64,000 nt of DNA. Source: Setomelanomma holmii (taxonomy: Eukaryota > Ascomycota > Dothideomycetes > Pleosporales > Phaeosphaeriaceae). Of this stretch, positions 21,218 through 30,779 are shown in pieces; position 1 is the stretch's first letter, and each line of letters opens with the position of its first letter. The notes below the pieces were generated by a model. That model searched no databases. It was not told the DNA's origin and was given only the letters and a program-made list of their open reading frames with translations. The stretch lies in contig ML978247.1 of assembly GCA_010015745.1 (NCBI GenBank), positions 62,001 through 126,000 on the forward strand, given 5' to 3'. A program made the translations under genes and the position numbers.

Positions 21218-24200
21218 TCAAAAGCCAAACACATTCTCGTCCTCGAAACCCCAATTTCTCAACGCCGGCAGTGCGGCCTTCTGTATCATAGCCGGAGGTC
21301 CACACAAGAACACACCAGTCTTCTCACCAGGTTCAAACAGCGCCTCTTTGATGATGTCCGCGTTCACGTGTCCCTTCTTACCCTTCCAACCCTCACTAGG
21401 ATGGCTCAAGACATGCGTGACCTTCAGCCGTCCATCACTTCCCTGCTCGAACTTATCGAGCTCCTTCTTCAGCAGAATATCTTTCTCCGTCTTGTTCGCA
21501 TCCACGACGCGAATCTGCGTTTTGTCGCCGGATGACAGGAGTGCGCGTGCAATGAGCGAGTAGCCGGGTGTAATACCGCTGCCGCCGAGGACGAGATTGA
21601 TCTTGTCGAAAGTGTATTCTTCTCCTGAGATGACGAATGACCCATTGCCATTGTACACGATTTCACCGGTCGGGCCGCGGATCTCGATCTCTTCGCCGAT
21701 GGGCATACAGTCCAGGATGTTGGACATTGCGCCACCTGGTTGTGCGTCGCTTGGAAAATATGTCTTGACTGTGAGCTCGAAAGTGCCGGAACCATCGGGA
21801 ATACTGTCATCACCCTCCCCACTCTTGTTCTCATCTGATGCGTCAGGGAGTAGAGGCTTCGTAGGTGTGTACGATCGTATCAGCATACGATCCATGAGAT
21901 GGTAGCCAAGCTGAACGTGCTGACATGTTCCTAAGCCGAGATCTGGTTTGCCGCTCGGTAGCTGAAATGTGTACGCACGTGTGTCGTCTGACAACGGCTT
22001 TCGATCGATCAGCTTGACGGGCACCCATCGGTGCTTCTGAAGGACGATCTTGCCAGAGTCGTCCGAAGACTGGGCTTGCTCCTTCGCCGCAGCTTCGGCC
22101 TGCTTCTTGATGAAAGCTGCAGCCTTGTCGGTCACAGTGCCGATAATACATTCTGTGATTTCACTCAGTGATACACGAACAAGTATTTGAACCCGATACA
22201 TACCCTTCAATTTCTGATAAGCGTAGCCATCGTGTATGCTCTCGAACTCACTACTGGTCTCAGCATGAACCTTACCCGCATGTCCCAAGACCGCTGCTTT
22301 TCCGCCAGGGTGCCATTCGAGAACACTCGTCGCATCGTACACCTTCCCATCAACGACGATCCAGCAATCATTCTCTTTGTCATGTTTCTCAATCTCTTCC
22401 CTGGTGAATTGCTTCTCTGGTGCACCAGCATCTTGCTTCGCGTTCGCAATTCGATTCTCCACACTGGGCTTCATCCAACCGCCGTCTGCAGTGCCAGGTT
22501 CTGTCGGGTGTCGGAAGAGGATCGACGGAGTCTCTCCATCGGCGTCTTGGACGATACTTGGCTTGACAACATACCAGCAGTTGTTCATCATGCCCATGAT
22601 ATTCCAGTTCGGCTCTTTCGGCTGCGTGTTCTTAAACACATTGAAACAGCGTACCGTGACACTCCTTGCTTGCAGTAGATGTGTAATCTCGATGTCAACA
22701 TGCCAATGCAGCCATGTCCAAAACTTGTTGCCATGGCGTATGGGTGCGTCCGGGAACTTGCGGATGCAGTAAAGCCATGTCTCGCCATCGTCGAGTGAAA
22801 CTTCCACGCGCTGAACCTCATGGCCGCCACCATCGTACGCGTAGCCTTCGATTCGATACGTACGACCTTTTCGCGCGGAAGTCAAGGGTATCTTCTCACC
22901 CTGCGCCGGCTTCACGATCACGGAGTTCAGGTTCTGTTCGTTACATGCCGTGTCCGGATGTCTGAAGAGCGCCTCTGCAAATTCGCCATCCTTCTCAGTC
23001 ACGAATGCTGGCAGCACTCTATTGTCCCAGATGTGGTAGTGCGAGTCGTTCTCCTTATCCGAGATCCAGATGCGCTTTAGCCATTTCACACAGCGACCAC
23101 CCACGTAGCCTGGAATCATCAAGCGTACCGGGTAGCCATGATCTGGCGGCAAAGGAACGTTGTTCATTTCGTATGCTAAGATCACGTCGTTTGACGGGTC
23201 CATGGCATAGTCGAAAGGTAGACATGTGGCATACTTGCCTTCGCTAGGATCGTCCGCGCCTTCGAAGTTGACCCAGTAGCGTTTGCCCTCTGGCAACTTG
23301 TGTGGTATACCAGCTTTCAGGAGCACATCTCTGAGCAGCGGCCCCTTCCAGTACGCACAAGAGACTGCGCCGGAGCCCCAATCGAAGCCCTTTGACTTCT
23401 TGATCAGATTCAGCTCCTTGCGACGGTTGCCATCGCATGCTAGTGCTACTGCAATATTGATAGCGTCGAAGTTGTTCTTGAGTTCATTCATGGACAGAAC
23501 GAGTTTGCCATTTTCAACGTCGAGCTCATGGAATTCCCAAAGCAAGCGCGGAACCGCACCATGATTGCGTACATAGTGGAGCTCATTGGGCGTGATTAAT
23601 CCGGCGTCGAAAAGATGCGACAAATTTGCTTCGGCATTCAGCGGGTGCTTGCCTGTGAGTCGAATGAGATCTGAAGATCGAGGCAACCAGTTATCGGGCG
23701 AGAATTGATCGGCTTCATCGATAGAAAGAGAGCTCAGATTATGCGTCTGTGGGCTCGTGCGCTTGCCGTCGTTCTGCTCGAGAGTCTGTACGTAGTCTTT
23801 CTCGTGCTGTAGCATTCGCAGGAGTGCTATTTCTTGAGACGTGTACCGCTCGCGGAGTTTCTCGTATTCTGACTTGGACTTGTCGGACTCCTCGCTGGAG
23901 TAGCCTGAGTCCTCCGCATCACCGCTGTAGGCATCGTGATGCTTGCTTCCCTCGCCGTTCTCGCGCTTCCACTTCTCTTCATCCGGATGCCCGTTATCAC
24001 GTTTTGCAGAATGTTCATTTGAGTTGCAATTACTGCTTTGCGCATCCTGTTGCTTCTTCGCTTCTTGCTCTTTCTGGCGCTTGGCTACGTTCGCTGGCCA
24101 CTGTTCGTTGTTCTTGACCCAGTCTTCCGTACATTGCAGGACGAATCTCCAGCCCTGACTTTTGTTCTCTGGGTGCCGCAGGTGCAAGTCCTTCTCATTG

Positions 24201-24469
24201 AGAACGATATGGCGGAAGTTGACCAAGTCACCCCGCTTAACTCTTTGTTCGAGGCCGTTGTACTCTTCAAGGGCTTCTTCAGCATCATCATCCACCTCTG
24301 TTTGCTCGTCGGACTCATGCGTCAAACCTGGTCGGCGATCATAATTGTTCTTGAATCCAACACGATGTTCATGCTGATGTGCAGCTGCCCAATCTGGCTC
24401 CCTCTCAATCTCCTCTTGAGACGAGCCTGGATGATTGATGGTCTGTACACGCCACGGAATTGGAGGCAT
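21218..24469 (-). CDS. niaD: Nitrate reductase (Mo-pterin, cytochrome b5, FAD/NADPH)
   Basis: This enzyme reduces nitrate to nitrite with NADPH, the first step of nitrate assimilation. Exons are 24469-22204 and 22152-21218; the 51-nt intron (GTATGT...TCACAG) is in frame, and splicing restores YQKLKECIIGTV. The 1066-residue product has all domains: Mo-pterin with the Mo-ligand Cys345 (VALACDGNRRKE) and RNHGAVP at 301; dimerisation domain to about 660; cytochrome b5 with axial His720 (EWHPGG) and His746 (FESIHDG); FAD binding (RSYTPTKPL); NADPH binding (GGSGITPG, CGPPAMIQKA) ending ENVFGF. It is some 150-190 residues longer than typical fungal enzymes because of a Lys/Glu/Ser/His-rich insert at about 125-245. 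No nitrite reductase or nitrate transporter gene lies within the window. Confidence 0.96.
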   Translation of the reverse strand: MPPIPWRVQTINHPGSSQEEIEREPDWAAAHQHEHRVGFKNNYDRRPGLTHESDEQTEVDDDAEEALEEYNGLEQRVKRGDLVNFRHIVLNEKDLHLRHPENKSQGWRFVLQCTEDWVKNNEQWPANVAKRQKEQEAKKQQDAQSSNCNSNEHSAKRDNGHPDEEKWKRENGEGSKHHDAYSGDAEDSGYSSEESDKSKSEYEKLRERYTSQEIALLRMLQHEKDYVQTLEQNDGKRTSPQTHNLSSLSIDEADQFSPDNWLPRSSDLIRLTGKHPLNAEANLSHLFDAGLITPNELHYVRNHGAVPRLLWEFHELDVENGKLVLSMNELKNNFDAINIAVALACDGNRRKELNLIKKSKGFDWGSGAVSCAYWKGPLLRDVLLKAGIPHKLPEGKRYWVNFEGADDPSEGKYATCLPFDYAMDPSNDVILAYEMNNVPLPPDHGYPVRLMIPGYVGGRCVKWLKRIWISDKENDSHYHIWDNRVLPAFVTEKDGEFAEALFRHPDTACNEQNLNSVIVKPAQGEKIPLTSARKGRTYRIEGYAYDGGGHEVQRVEVSLDDGETWLYCIRKFPDAPIRHGNKFWTWLHWHVDIEITHLLQARSVTVRCFNVFKNTQPKEPNWNIMGMMNNCWYVVKPSIVQDADGETPSILFRHPTEPGTADGGWMKPSVENRIANAKQDAGAPEKQFTREEIEKHDKENDCWIVVDGKVYDATSVLEWHPGGKAAVLGHAGKVHAETSSEFESIHDGYAYQKLKGMYRVQILVRVSLSEITECIIGTVTDKAAAFIKKQAEAAAKEQAQSSDDSGKIVLQKHRWVPVKLIDRKPLSDDTRAYTFQLPSGKPDLGLGTCQHVQLGYHLMDRMLIRSYTPTKPLLPDASDENKSGEGDDSIPDGSGTFELTVKTYFPSDAQPGGAMSNILDCMPIGEEIEIRGPTGEIVYNGNGSFVISGEEYTFDKINLVLGGSGITPGYSLIARALLSSGDKTQIRVVDANKTEKDILLKKELDKFEQGSDGRLKVTHVLSHPSEGWKGKKGHVNADIIKEALFEPGEKTGVFLCGPPAMIQKAALPALRNWGFEDENVFGF

Positions 24470-25437
24470 AGCGCGAGGAGTGACCCACGTCGAAATGCAG
24501 ATGATGCCCGGAGTTGCGCGATGTCAAGAGGAGATTACAAGCATCTGTCGTAGCACTGCAAGCACCTACAGCGTCTTCAATCCCTCCATGACGAAGGTTC
24601 TTTCGTCATAATTCCTATATGCACCGTTGCGCATAGAGTCCCGGACTTCGCTGGTTGGCCAAAGTAGCCACTAAACTGGCACCATTTGTCAACGGAAGCC
24701 ATCTCCGCGGCTGGGTCCGGGACAGCGAGAAAGAGACTCATTTGGGCTCGTCGAAGCCCCAAAGAGATCACAGGAAGAACCTCGCGCCATTTTAATCACA
24801 TGGAGTTGCAGATGGGACTTCATCGGCGGAAGTGGTGGACGTGGTGTGGAGACGCGTTCTCCATGGGACGAACGATCAGATGCAGGCGGCCGCAACGCGC
24901 TTGCCGCCTTCGGAAACCCAGCTCCGCACCGGGGCTGTTTCTGTCAACACCACGATGCATCGCGGCCATATATGTCACCTCAGGTCTCCTACGAGTCACA
25001 AGCTTGCTTAGATACGGGAGAAAGTTTTCTAGTTCAGCATACCCAGCATTTCGCATCAATGTACACCAGTCGCAGGCCGAAATTTCGAAACTCAAAGACG
25101 ATGGGCTACACAAATCTTTTGCTGTTAACGACCAACGCATATTATGTTTAGGAAGAAAAATTGTGGAATGGAACAGAATTCCATCGAATAAGACATTGGG
25201 CCCGAGACGTACGAAACACACGGAAAAACGGAAAACACGCGCTTTCACTGCCTTGATCTCGCCTGTTTCGCCGTATGCTGAAAATTGGTGTATACATTCA
25301 CTGACGACTAGGTATTTGGTTTGTGTACTTGCTCACCTGACGATCTAGATCGACTAGAGCGACAACTACGCGAGCGCATTCATGTCAAGCCTGTACGGAG
25401 CGTCACCTACACAGATCGCTACCAGCTTCAGCCACCC
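24470..25437. promoter_or_regulatory. Nitrate-reductase promoter and divergent flank
   Basis: This 968-base stretch lies between the nitrate-reductase start and the broken F-box-like gene. A long plus-strand frame at 24686-25348 is Arg/Ser-rich and antisense-like, so I reject it. A NirA-type octamer lies at 24703. I saw no clear HGATAR (GATA-factor) site in the first 400 bases. An open frame without an ATG just upstream of 25438 (RLERQLRERIHVKPVRSV) may be an upstream exon of that gene. Confidence 0.5.
24703..24710. promoter_or_regulatory. Candidate NirA binding site (CTCCGCGG)
   Basis: The octamer CTCCGCGG matches CTCCGHGG, the published consensus for the nitrate-specific Zn2Cys6 activator NirA/Nit4 of Aspergillus. 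It lies 234 bases upstream of the nitrate-reductase start codon, a sensible promoter position. A single 8-mer match has a real chance background, so this is suggestive only. Confidence 0.5.
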
Positions 25438-26378
25438 ATGTCTCCACCAAAGGACAGCAGGTATAAGCAATGCCTACGGCAAGATATATGATACTAAATG
25501 ATACGCAGGGCTCACAAGCCGCAGCGAGAGGCACAGACGTTGTTTGAGTCACCAGACCAAGACGGCTCACCAAATACCAAAGTCCTGGAGCTGAGCCTTG
25601 ACGCTACGCCATTCCGATTCCTGTATCTGCCCGGCGGTAAGTATCTTGCGCAACATGACCGATGGTTGGCTAACTCGCGTGCACAGAACTTAGAAATCGC
25701 GTCTACGAGATACTCGTGAGAACGGCTCCCCCTTAGATTGTCGAACGAGCATTTGTCGAGGGTGCAGGTCTCAGTGTGCCGACTCCAAATCCTCGTCGTC
25801 TCCGTGCTTCGACATAGACTAAAGACCGCCTCCAGATGCGACAACTCAGCTTGACGCAAGTATGTCGAGTAATGCGGGCAGAGTCCCGAGCTTGGTTACT
25901 GAAGCAAGTCATAATCTCAATCCGCGATATTGCGATCTTCGTATATAGCTTCGTGGAGGTGCCTAAGCTTGCATGGAAGCGCGCGTTCGACATGTTCTAT
26001 CTAGCAATTGACATCATCCGGATATCCGTCTGCCCATGTCACGATGTCGACATACTTTATCTTCTCAAGTTGAAAGCTCAACAGCCAACCTGTAACATTG
26101 AGCTGCATTCTCAGTCAGGTCATGAGAACCACTTGCCGCGCTGCAAGATGACCATACAAAATATGAACAAGACATGGTGCAGCTGGCTTCTCAAAGGCGC
26201 GACTACACAAGTCCGTCTACACATCACCGATCAACAGTTGGGATATCCCATGACTCTTCGCATCATGATGCAATCACGCTGTTCGCCAGCTTGGGTCAAC
26301 ATATTGCGAGCGCACGATCTTGCTTCGGTTGGTCTGGCTCATCCTGATATCACTGTCACTTTTGGTGTCTTGCTCTAG
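25438..26378 (+). pseudogene. F-box-like (LPxELR) gene with in-frame TAG codons
   Basis: Exons 25438-25460, 25509-25636 and 25687 onward join in phase (introns GTATAAG...CGCAG with TACTAAA branch, and GTAAGT...CACAG) and give FRFLYLPGELRNRVYEILVR, a canonical LPxELR motif. The frame then reads TAPP, TAG (25734-25736), IVERAFVEGAGLSVPTPNPR, TAG (25815-25817), and then QMRQLSLTQVCRVMRAESRA and 175 further residues to the stop at 26378. The block after the stops is the family's second conserved block, so the frame was once continuous. The second TAG can be removed by a 60-nt intron (25776-25835, CCTCCAG acceptor, ACTAAAG branch); the first has no good splice explanation. Both fit CAG-to-TAG changes. 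It is a probable pseudogene. Confidence 0.6.
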
Positions 26379-26478
26379 AGCAGAAATGGGTCAGTTCAAA
26401 GGTCAGCCGTCATGAAGTCCAACCAAGAAAGCAGCACATTGCAACTCCCGTTCTTACAATTTCAACTCTCTGATTATC

Positions 26479-26702
26479 CACCTTTTGACCCTCGGTCTTC
26501 CCGGAATGTCATCACATCCACAGTACTTACACTCGTACCGGCGCATAGATAGTAGCATACGTCCGATACGTCTCAAACCTCCAGCTTACTCACCATTTGA
26601 CCCTCGGACTTCCTGGCATGCCACTATAGTTACCGCAACTACACGCGAACCGGTGCATACATACTAGTATGTGTCTGATACGTCTCGAATCCCCAGCTCA
26701 TC
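26479..26702. repeat. 112-bp imperfect tandem duplication
   Basis: Bases 26479-26590 and 26591-26702 are two head-to-tail copies of one 112-bp unit, diverged at many sites but without length change (anchors TTTGACCCTCGG and GATACGTCTC recur at exactly 112-base spacing). The right copy contains the last 20 or so codons and stop of the minus-strand gene at 26639; the left copy still encodes a recognisable version of that C-terminus. Confidence 0.85.
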
Positions 26703-27475
26703 CTATTAATCCCTCGACTCAATCGCCTCTCTTCCCACTCCCACCCATCGCTCATGAAGCTCGCGCGACGCCCACCCACCCCGCTCATCACACTAGCATG
26801 TCTACCACCTATTCCACTCATTACGCTTGCGCGCCTTCCACCCGGCCCACTCGTCACGCTCATCCTCTTGCCCTTCTTCGACACAGTTCTACTCATCACG
26901 CTATAGTGGCTCATGCGATTTGTATCGCTCCCTTCTGAAGAGCTGCTCTCGACGTATGATGTTGGTCGGGATACAGAAGCGCGTGTGTGGTGATTTGAAA
27001 GAGTACCAAGACCTTGTAGGAACGAGTAGCGTTTACTGATGCGTTGAGGTGGTGGTGTAGTGGGTGTGCTGGTTTCCGGCATGTTCTCTTCAGCGTCGGT
27101 GTAGTCGCTGATATCTGAGCACAGCGACGGCGTTTGTTCGGTGGCTTCCACATCCTCAACTGGCAGCGGGCTTGGTGGTGCGTCTTCGATGATCATGGCG
27201 ATGGACTGTGGGACTTCAATGTCTGCAGATCTGTGTTTGGGGTGGCTTTCCGGATGCGGTTCCTTGAGATTTTGGACGGAAAGGGAGCGTGGGAGCGTGC
27301 TGTTGGGTACAAACTCGACGCCATTGTGGCTGACAAGTAGGGGCGCGGATATATTGAGGTCTTTGATTGACGTATAAGTCTCTCCGCTGCGAGGCTTTGA
27401 CCTAGGTGTCTTGCGATCGGTGATATGTAGGAGGTTGCGGACATAGCTGCGCAACCAGATGCGGAAGCGCGCCAT
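26639..27475 (-). CDS. Ser/Arg-rich hypothetical protein with internal repeats
   Basis: The frame is open upstream to 27592, but the ATG at 27475 starts the credible protein (MARFRIWLRSYVRNLLHITD), giving 278 residues. The N-terminus is basic and amphipathic. A middle region of acidic and Pro/Thr-rich sequence follows (SDISDYTDAEENMPETS), then a Ser-rich stretch (SSSSEGSDTNRMSHYSVMSR) and three 11-residue repeats at about residues 212-244 (GGRRASVMSGI type) that offer repeated R-x-x-S phosphorylation sites. The C-terminus is aromatic (MSWGFETYQTHTSMYAPVRV). I recognise no family. The 3' end has been tandemly duplicated downstream. Confidence 0.65.
   Translation of the reverse strand: MARFRIWLRSYVRNLLHITDRKTPRSKPRSGETYTSIKDLNISAPLLVSHNGVEFVPNSTLPRSLSVQNLKEPHPESHPKHRSADIEVPQSIAMIIEDAPPSPLPVEDVEATEQTPSLCSDISDYTDAEENMPETSTPTTPPPQRISKRYSFLQGLGTLSNHHTRASVSRPTSYVESSSSEGSDTNRMSHYSVMSRTVSKKGKRMSVTSGPGGRRASVMSGIGGRHASVMSGVGGRRASFMSDGWEWEERRLSRGINRMSWGFETYQTHTSMYAPVRV
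26744..26842 (-). repeat. Three 33-bp coding repeats (GGRRASVMSG type)
   Basis: Three consecutive 11-codon units inside the Ser/Arg-rich gene differ only at R/H, V/F and the last two positions. They add basic, Ser-containing motifs. In-frame units of this kind are prone to copy-number change. Confidence 0.8.
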
Positions 27476-28524
27476 ACTATGAGTACTAGCTTTAGTCTCA
27501 CGAATGTCTAGAAGCATCAGCTGGGCGTCAAATATGCCTGACAAAATAATCGCTACCTTCGCTTCTGCCAGAGCCTTCGTCCCAGCATTCAATTCATCGA
27601 CCTCGTCCGAAAGTTGGAAAAGCAGCCTTACTTTCGGGGACTTTGCCTCTCTTCATGTACCCATTTCTCAGGCCCAAGTCATCTCTCCGATCATCCTGTT
27701 GTGTAAACCCGAGCACCCCTGTCCTTCACACCGAACCTCTCGCTTAGCCTCACCGACCAATCAGCGCACATCTCACCTCAGACCCCGACTAGGCGCACCC
27801 CGGTCGTACACAAGCTCACAACCTCATCGGGAGATATGCAACTTATCTCTGGCAAGGCGCGCTGTCGATCCTGAAACGCGTTGTGAGCGTTGGACGATTG
27901 CGGGTGATCGTCAGAGGTCTTGAGCGCTGGTGCAGGTTTAGGCGGACCGGTGCACGGCGCGGGGTGCTGCGGGAACGGCTAGCAAAGCGAGTAGTTTGGC
28001 TAATTGGCATCTAGAAATGTAGGATGAGAAACCGAGGTACTTGTTTGGTGTCGCGTGATTGTTTGACGGACGCGGTGTGTGGTGCTGCGTCGGACAGGCT
28101 CTGGGTCGAGAGCGCGATGCACAGCGTTGCAAATAGTGCAGGAACGAAAGGGCGGACATTGAGAAGAGGGAAGGTCGAGACTTCACTGGATTCTGGGACT
28201 GCAAGTTGAACAATTAAAACTTGACTTGATTGATTGAATCTAGAGCTTGTTTTCTGCTCGTAATATATGCTCAGGTGGTAATAATGCACAATCTAGGTGC
28301 TTTCCGACGTCATCACCTCTGCCGTAAGCGAGGCGCAGTACCCAGAACTTCGAAACAGACAACATTCATAATAGACCGGAAGAAAAACCAACAATTTCCT
28401 CCAATGCGCAAATTTTATCACTCATACCTCACGCCCTGGAATCCCTCTTTTCTATACAACTCTCTTCTACGCTTTTGGGTGAGTATAGCAATCTTTGTCG
28501 TGACCTATCGACATCATAAAATGT
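27476..28524. other. Intergenic, no gene recognised
   Basis: This is 1.05 kb upstream of the Ser/Arg-rich gene and downstream of the Cys/His gene, both on the minus strand. A minus-strand frame near 28060-28200 contains a signal-peptide-like stretch (RPFVPALFATLCIALSTQSL) followed by a GTACCT donor, but it lacks a start codon, so I do not call it. Confidence 0.4.
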
Positions 28525-30353
28525 TTACAATTCATCGTCGTCAGCTGGCGGAGCCATATCAGCCAATGATGCACGCTTCTTCACAAACACATTCAACTTC
28601 TCATCTTGACCTGGCAGCACTGCTTCTTCGCGACGTCGTCGCTTATTGCTCTCCACATCAAGCGCAGTCTCTAAATGAACATCTTGATCGCGCTTCCGCA
28701 GGAGCGGTCCCAGTACGCTTGGAGGTGGCGTTATGAAGGAAGCCTCACCGAAATTTGGCGGCGAAGTGATGGTTGCGCGCTTGTTCGAGCGAAAAGACGC
28801 AGAGTATTCAAAGGAGCTAGAATAGTCGGAATCAGAGGAGCGCTCGCGCTTCTTGCCGCGTGTGTTTGGTGTGGTGGGCTCGGGGTGGGGTTTAAGTTTT
28901 TGTTTGAGCTTCTTCTTGCTCAAAGGACCAGACTCAGCTGAGTCGGCGTCGTAGCTGCTGTCATTGGAGTCAAGTTCGGGTGTGTTGCGCTTCTTACCGC
29001 GTGTCTCTTGGGTGATGGGCTCGCGATGTGTTTCGAGCTTGGTTTTGCGCTTCTTGTTGCTCTCTGTAAGTGCCGAAGCGGCGTCTGAAGACTCTCGAGT
29101 GTCTTTGACATTCTTAGGTGCGCTGCTTGATACGTCCTCTTCTTCGGGAGTGGTCTTGCGCTTGTCGTGCGAAGCAAGAGGCTCTATGCTTTGTCGAGCC
29201 AGGTGATTGCGAGTCTTCTGCTCAAGAGAGTCGTGGTTCTTTTCGAACATTTCCTTTAGCGTCTTTGGCTCCTCCTCATCTGAGACTGTGATGTATGCCA
29301 GACATTCGCGACCCCAGTTTTTGTTGAGGACGCACATGACGATCTCGGTAATACTACCCTCGCAACCATCGGTGTACTTCGTGATGTACTCTACGCACAG
29401 AGCTATCGCAAGAGGATGTCCATTCATGTGGTAGAAGTCGATCTTGTCCTGCTCTGCCTTCGTGAGCTTGTTGTTGAGTATGTCCCAGACAATGTCTCGG
29501 CATTGTGAGCAGTCGAAGCCTGCTGCATGGTACTGTGAGTTCTTGCAGTTCATACCGCAGGACTCGCTGCTGATGACTTCATGTCCGCAGATAAGGTGGT
29601 GTCCGCCGCCAAAGCCACACGGGGAGTAGTCTTCAGGCAGCGACTGACATATGCGTATGCCGCCAATTGTCCCGAGGTAACCCTTTGGCATCGGGTCGTC
29701 TTCAGTGAACGTCTCCCAGACGACTTTGGAGGCATAACCCGGGCGCACATATTGCGTCTCTGGAGCAGCCTTGCGACGGCAGTCTTGTGGTCGCTTCGGG
29801 CTCAGCTTGGCACGGTTTGGGCGCGATGGTGTAGGTGATGAGTCGGCCTCTGCAGCTGAGTCTTCATGGTCATCCTCAATTGTTGCTTGGCGCCCTGTAG
29901 TCTGGCCAGTCTTGTCGTGCGTGGCTGACTGCTTATCCGGTGTTGACCCCAATGGTGTGATTTCCTGAATGGGTGTCGTATCTTTCATCTCAACGTCGTC
30001 GATGGTCGGCGAAGAAGCGAAATCTTGACCACCACTTGCAGATGACACGGCGGCGAGAAGAGGTGTCTGAGGGGTTGCAATGTTGCTGATAGGAGGGTAT
30101 GCCACCCTAGTGCTGGAGTTGTAGAAAGGATGCACACGCTTGAGGCCAATGTCACCCGGAGGAGGATCGAATGTAGTCTGAGTTGCTTGTGCGCTCTCAA
30201 CAGGATCAGTAGATGCTACCAGGCGAGTCACGGAAGAGAACGAGTATGATCCTGGGATCGATGGATCTATGAACGAGCCAGCAGGCGTTGCGCTGACCAG
30301 CGTACTGTCGGTTACAGGTACACCTTACGCGTGACTCGCTGGTGGCGGCGCAT
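28525..30353 (-). CDS. Nuclear-type protein with Cys/His-rich domain and KKR repeats
   Basis: The main frame (30266-28525) has no ATG. An upstream exon 30353-30329 (MRRHQRVT) joins it in phase across a 62-nt intron with a perfect GTAAGG donor and a TTCATAG acceptor, giving 588 residues; this first exon is inferred. Residues of the first third are polar and disordered. At about 210-270 lies a Cys/His cluster (CGFGGGHHLICGHEV, SESCGMNCKN, FDCSQCRDIVW) with six Cys and three His that could bind zinc. The C-terminal third is Lys/Arg-rich with several bipartite nuclear signals and an internal duplication (THREPITQETRGKKR versus HPEPTTPNTRGKKR). It is probably a nuclear protein; no known family was recognised. 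Confidence 0.65.
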
Positions 30354-30779
30354 TGCCCAATAGAGTAGGTGTGTCGCGCGCTGTGGAGCTAGAAGAGCTA
30401 CGCCATATATTCCTGGTGAAGCGGACGGTAGAAAGTATCTCGACAAGAGCGGCTGAGTTGGCGGATCAAGGCAATTGTTCTTACGCTGTTTCAGCGGATG
30501 TCTCACTCGGAAGTTGAGGTGCTCTTGCGTGGGAGTGAGCATCGTGAGAAGAATAGATACCACGTTAGCAGTGATATGTTCGAATAGTTTCTTGTCGACG
30601 TCACTGTTTGACTACGAGGATTCGCGCAGAGTGAAAGATGTGGTCGAGATTTCACGCGGAAGATGGTTCGTCCGCAAACGAGCCACCCGGACTGCACAAT
30701 GTCAATAGAGTGTGTACCGAACGTGACGATAGCGATTAAAACTCTGTCAGGATACATAACCGATGGCGAATCCATCATT
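30354..30779. other. Intergenic, no gene recognised
   Basis: This 426-base stretch lies between the Cys/His gene start and the stop of the permease. Both flanking genes are on the minus strand. Short ORFs only. Confidence 0.5.

Noticed and set aside
24686..25348. 220-codon plus-strand ORF upstream of nitrate reductase
   Set aside because: Arg/Ser-rich composition, no motif; it overlaps the expected promoter and has no continuation. It looks like a chance open frame.
28011..28289. Minus-strand frame with a signal-peptide-like stretch
   Set aside because: No start codon near the hydrophobic segment and no convincing second exon; left as intergenic.
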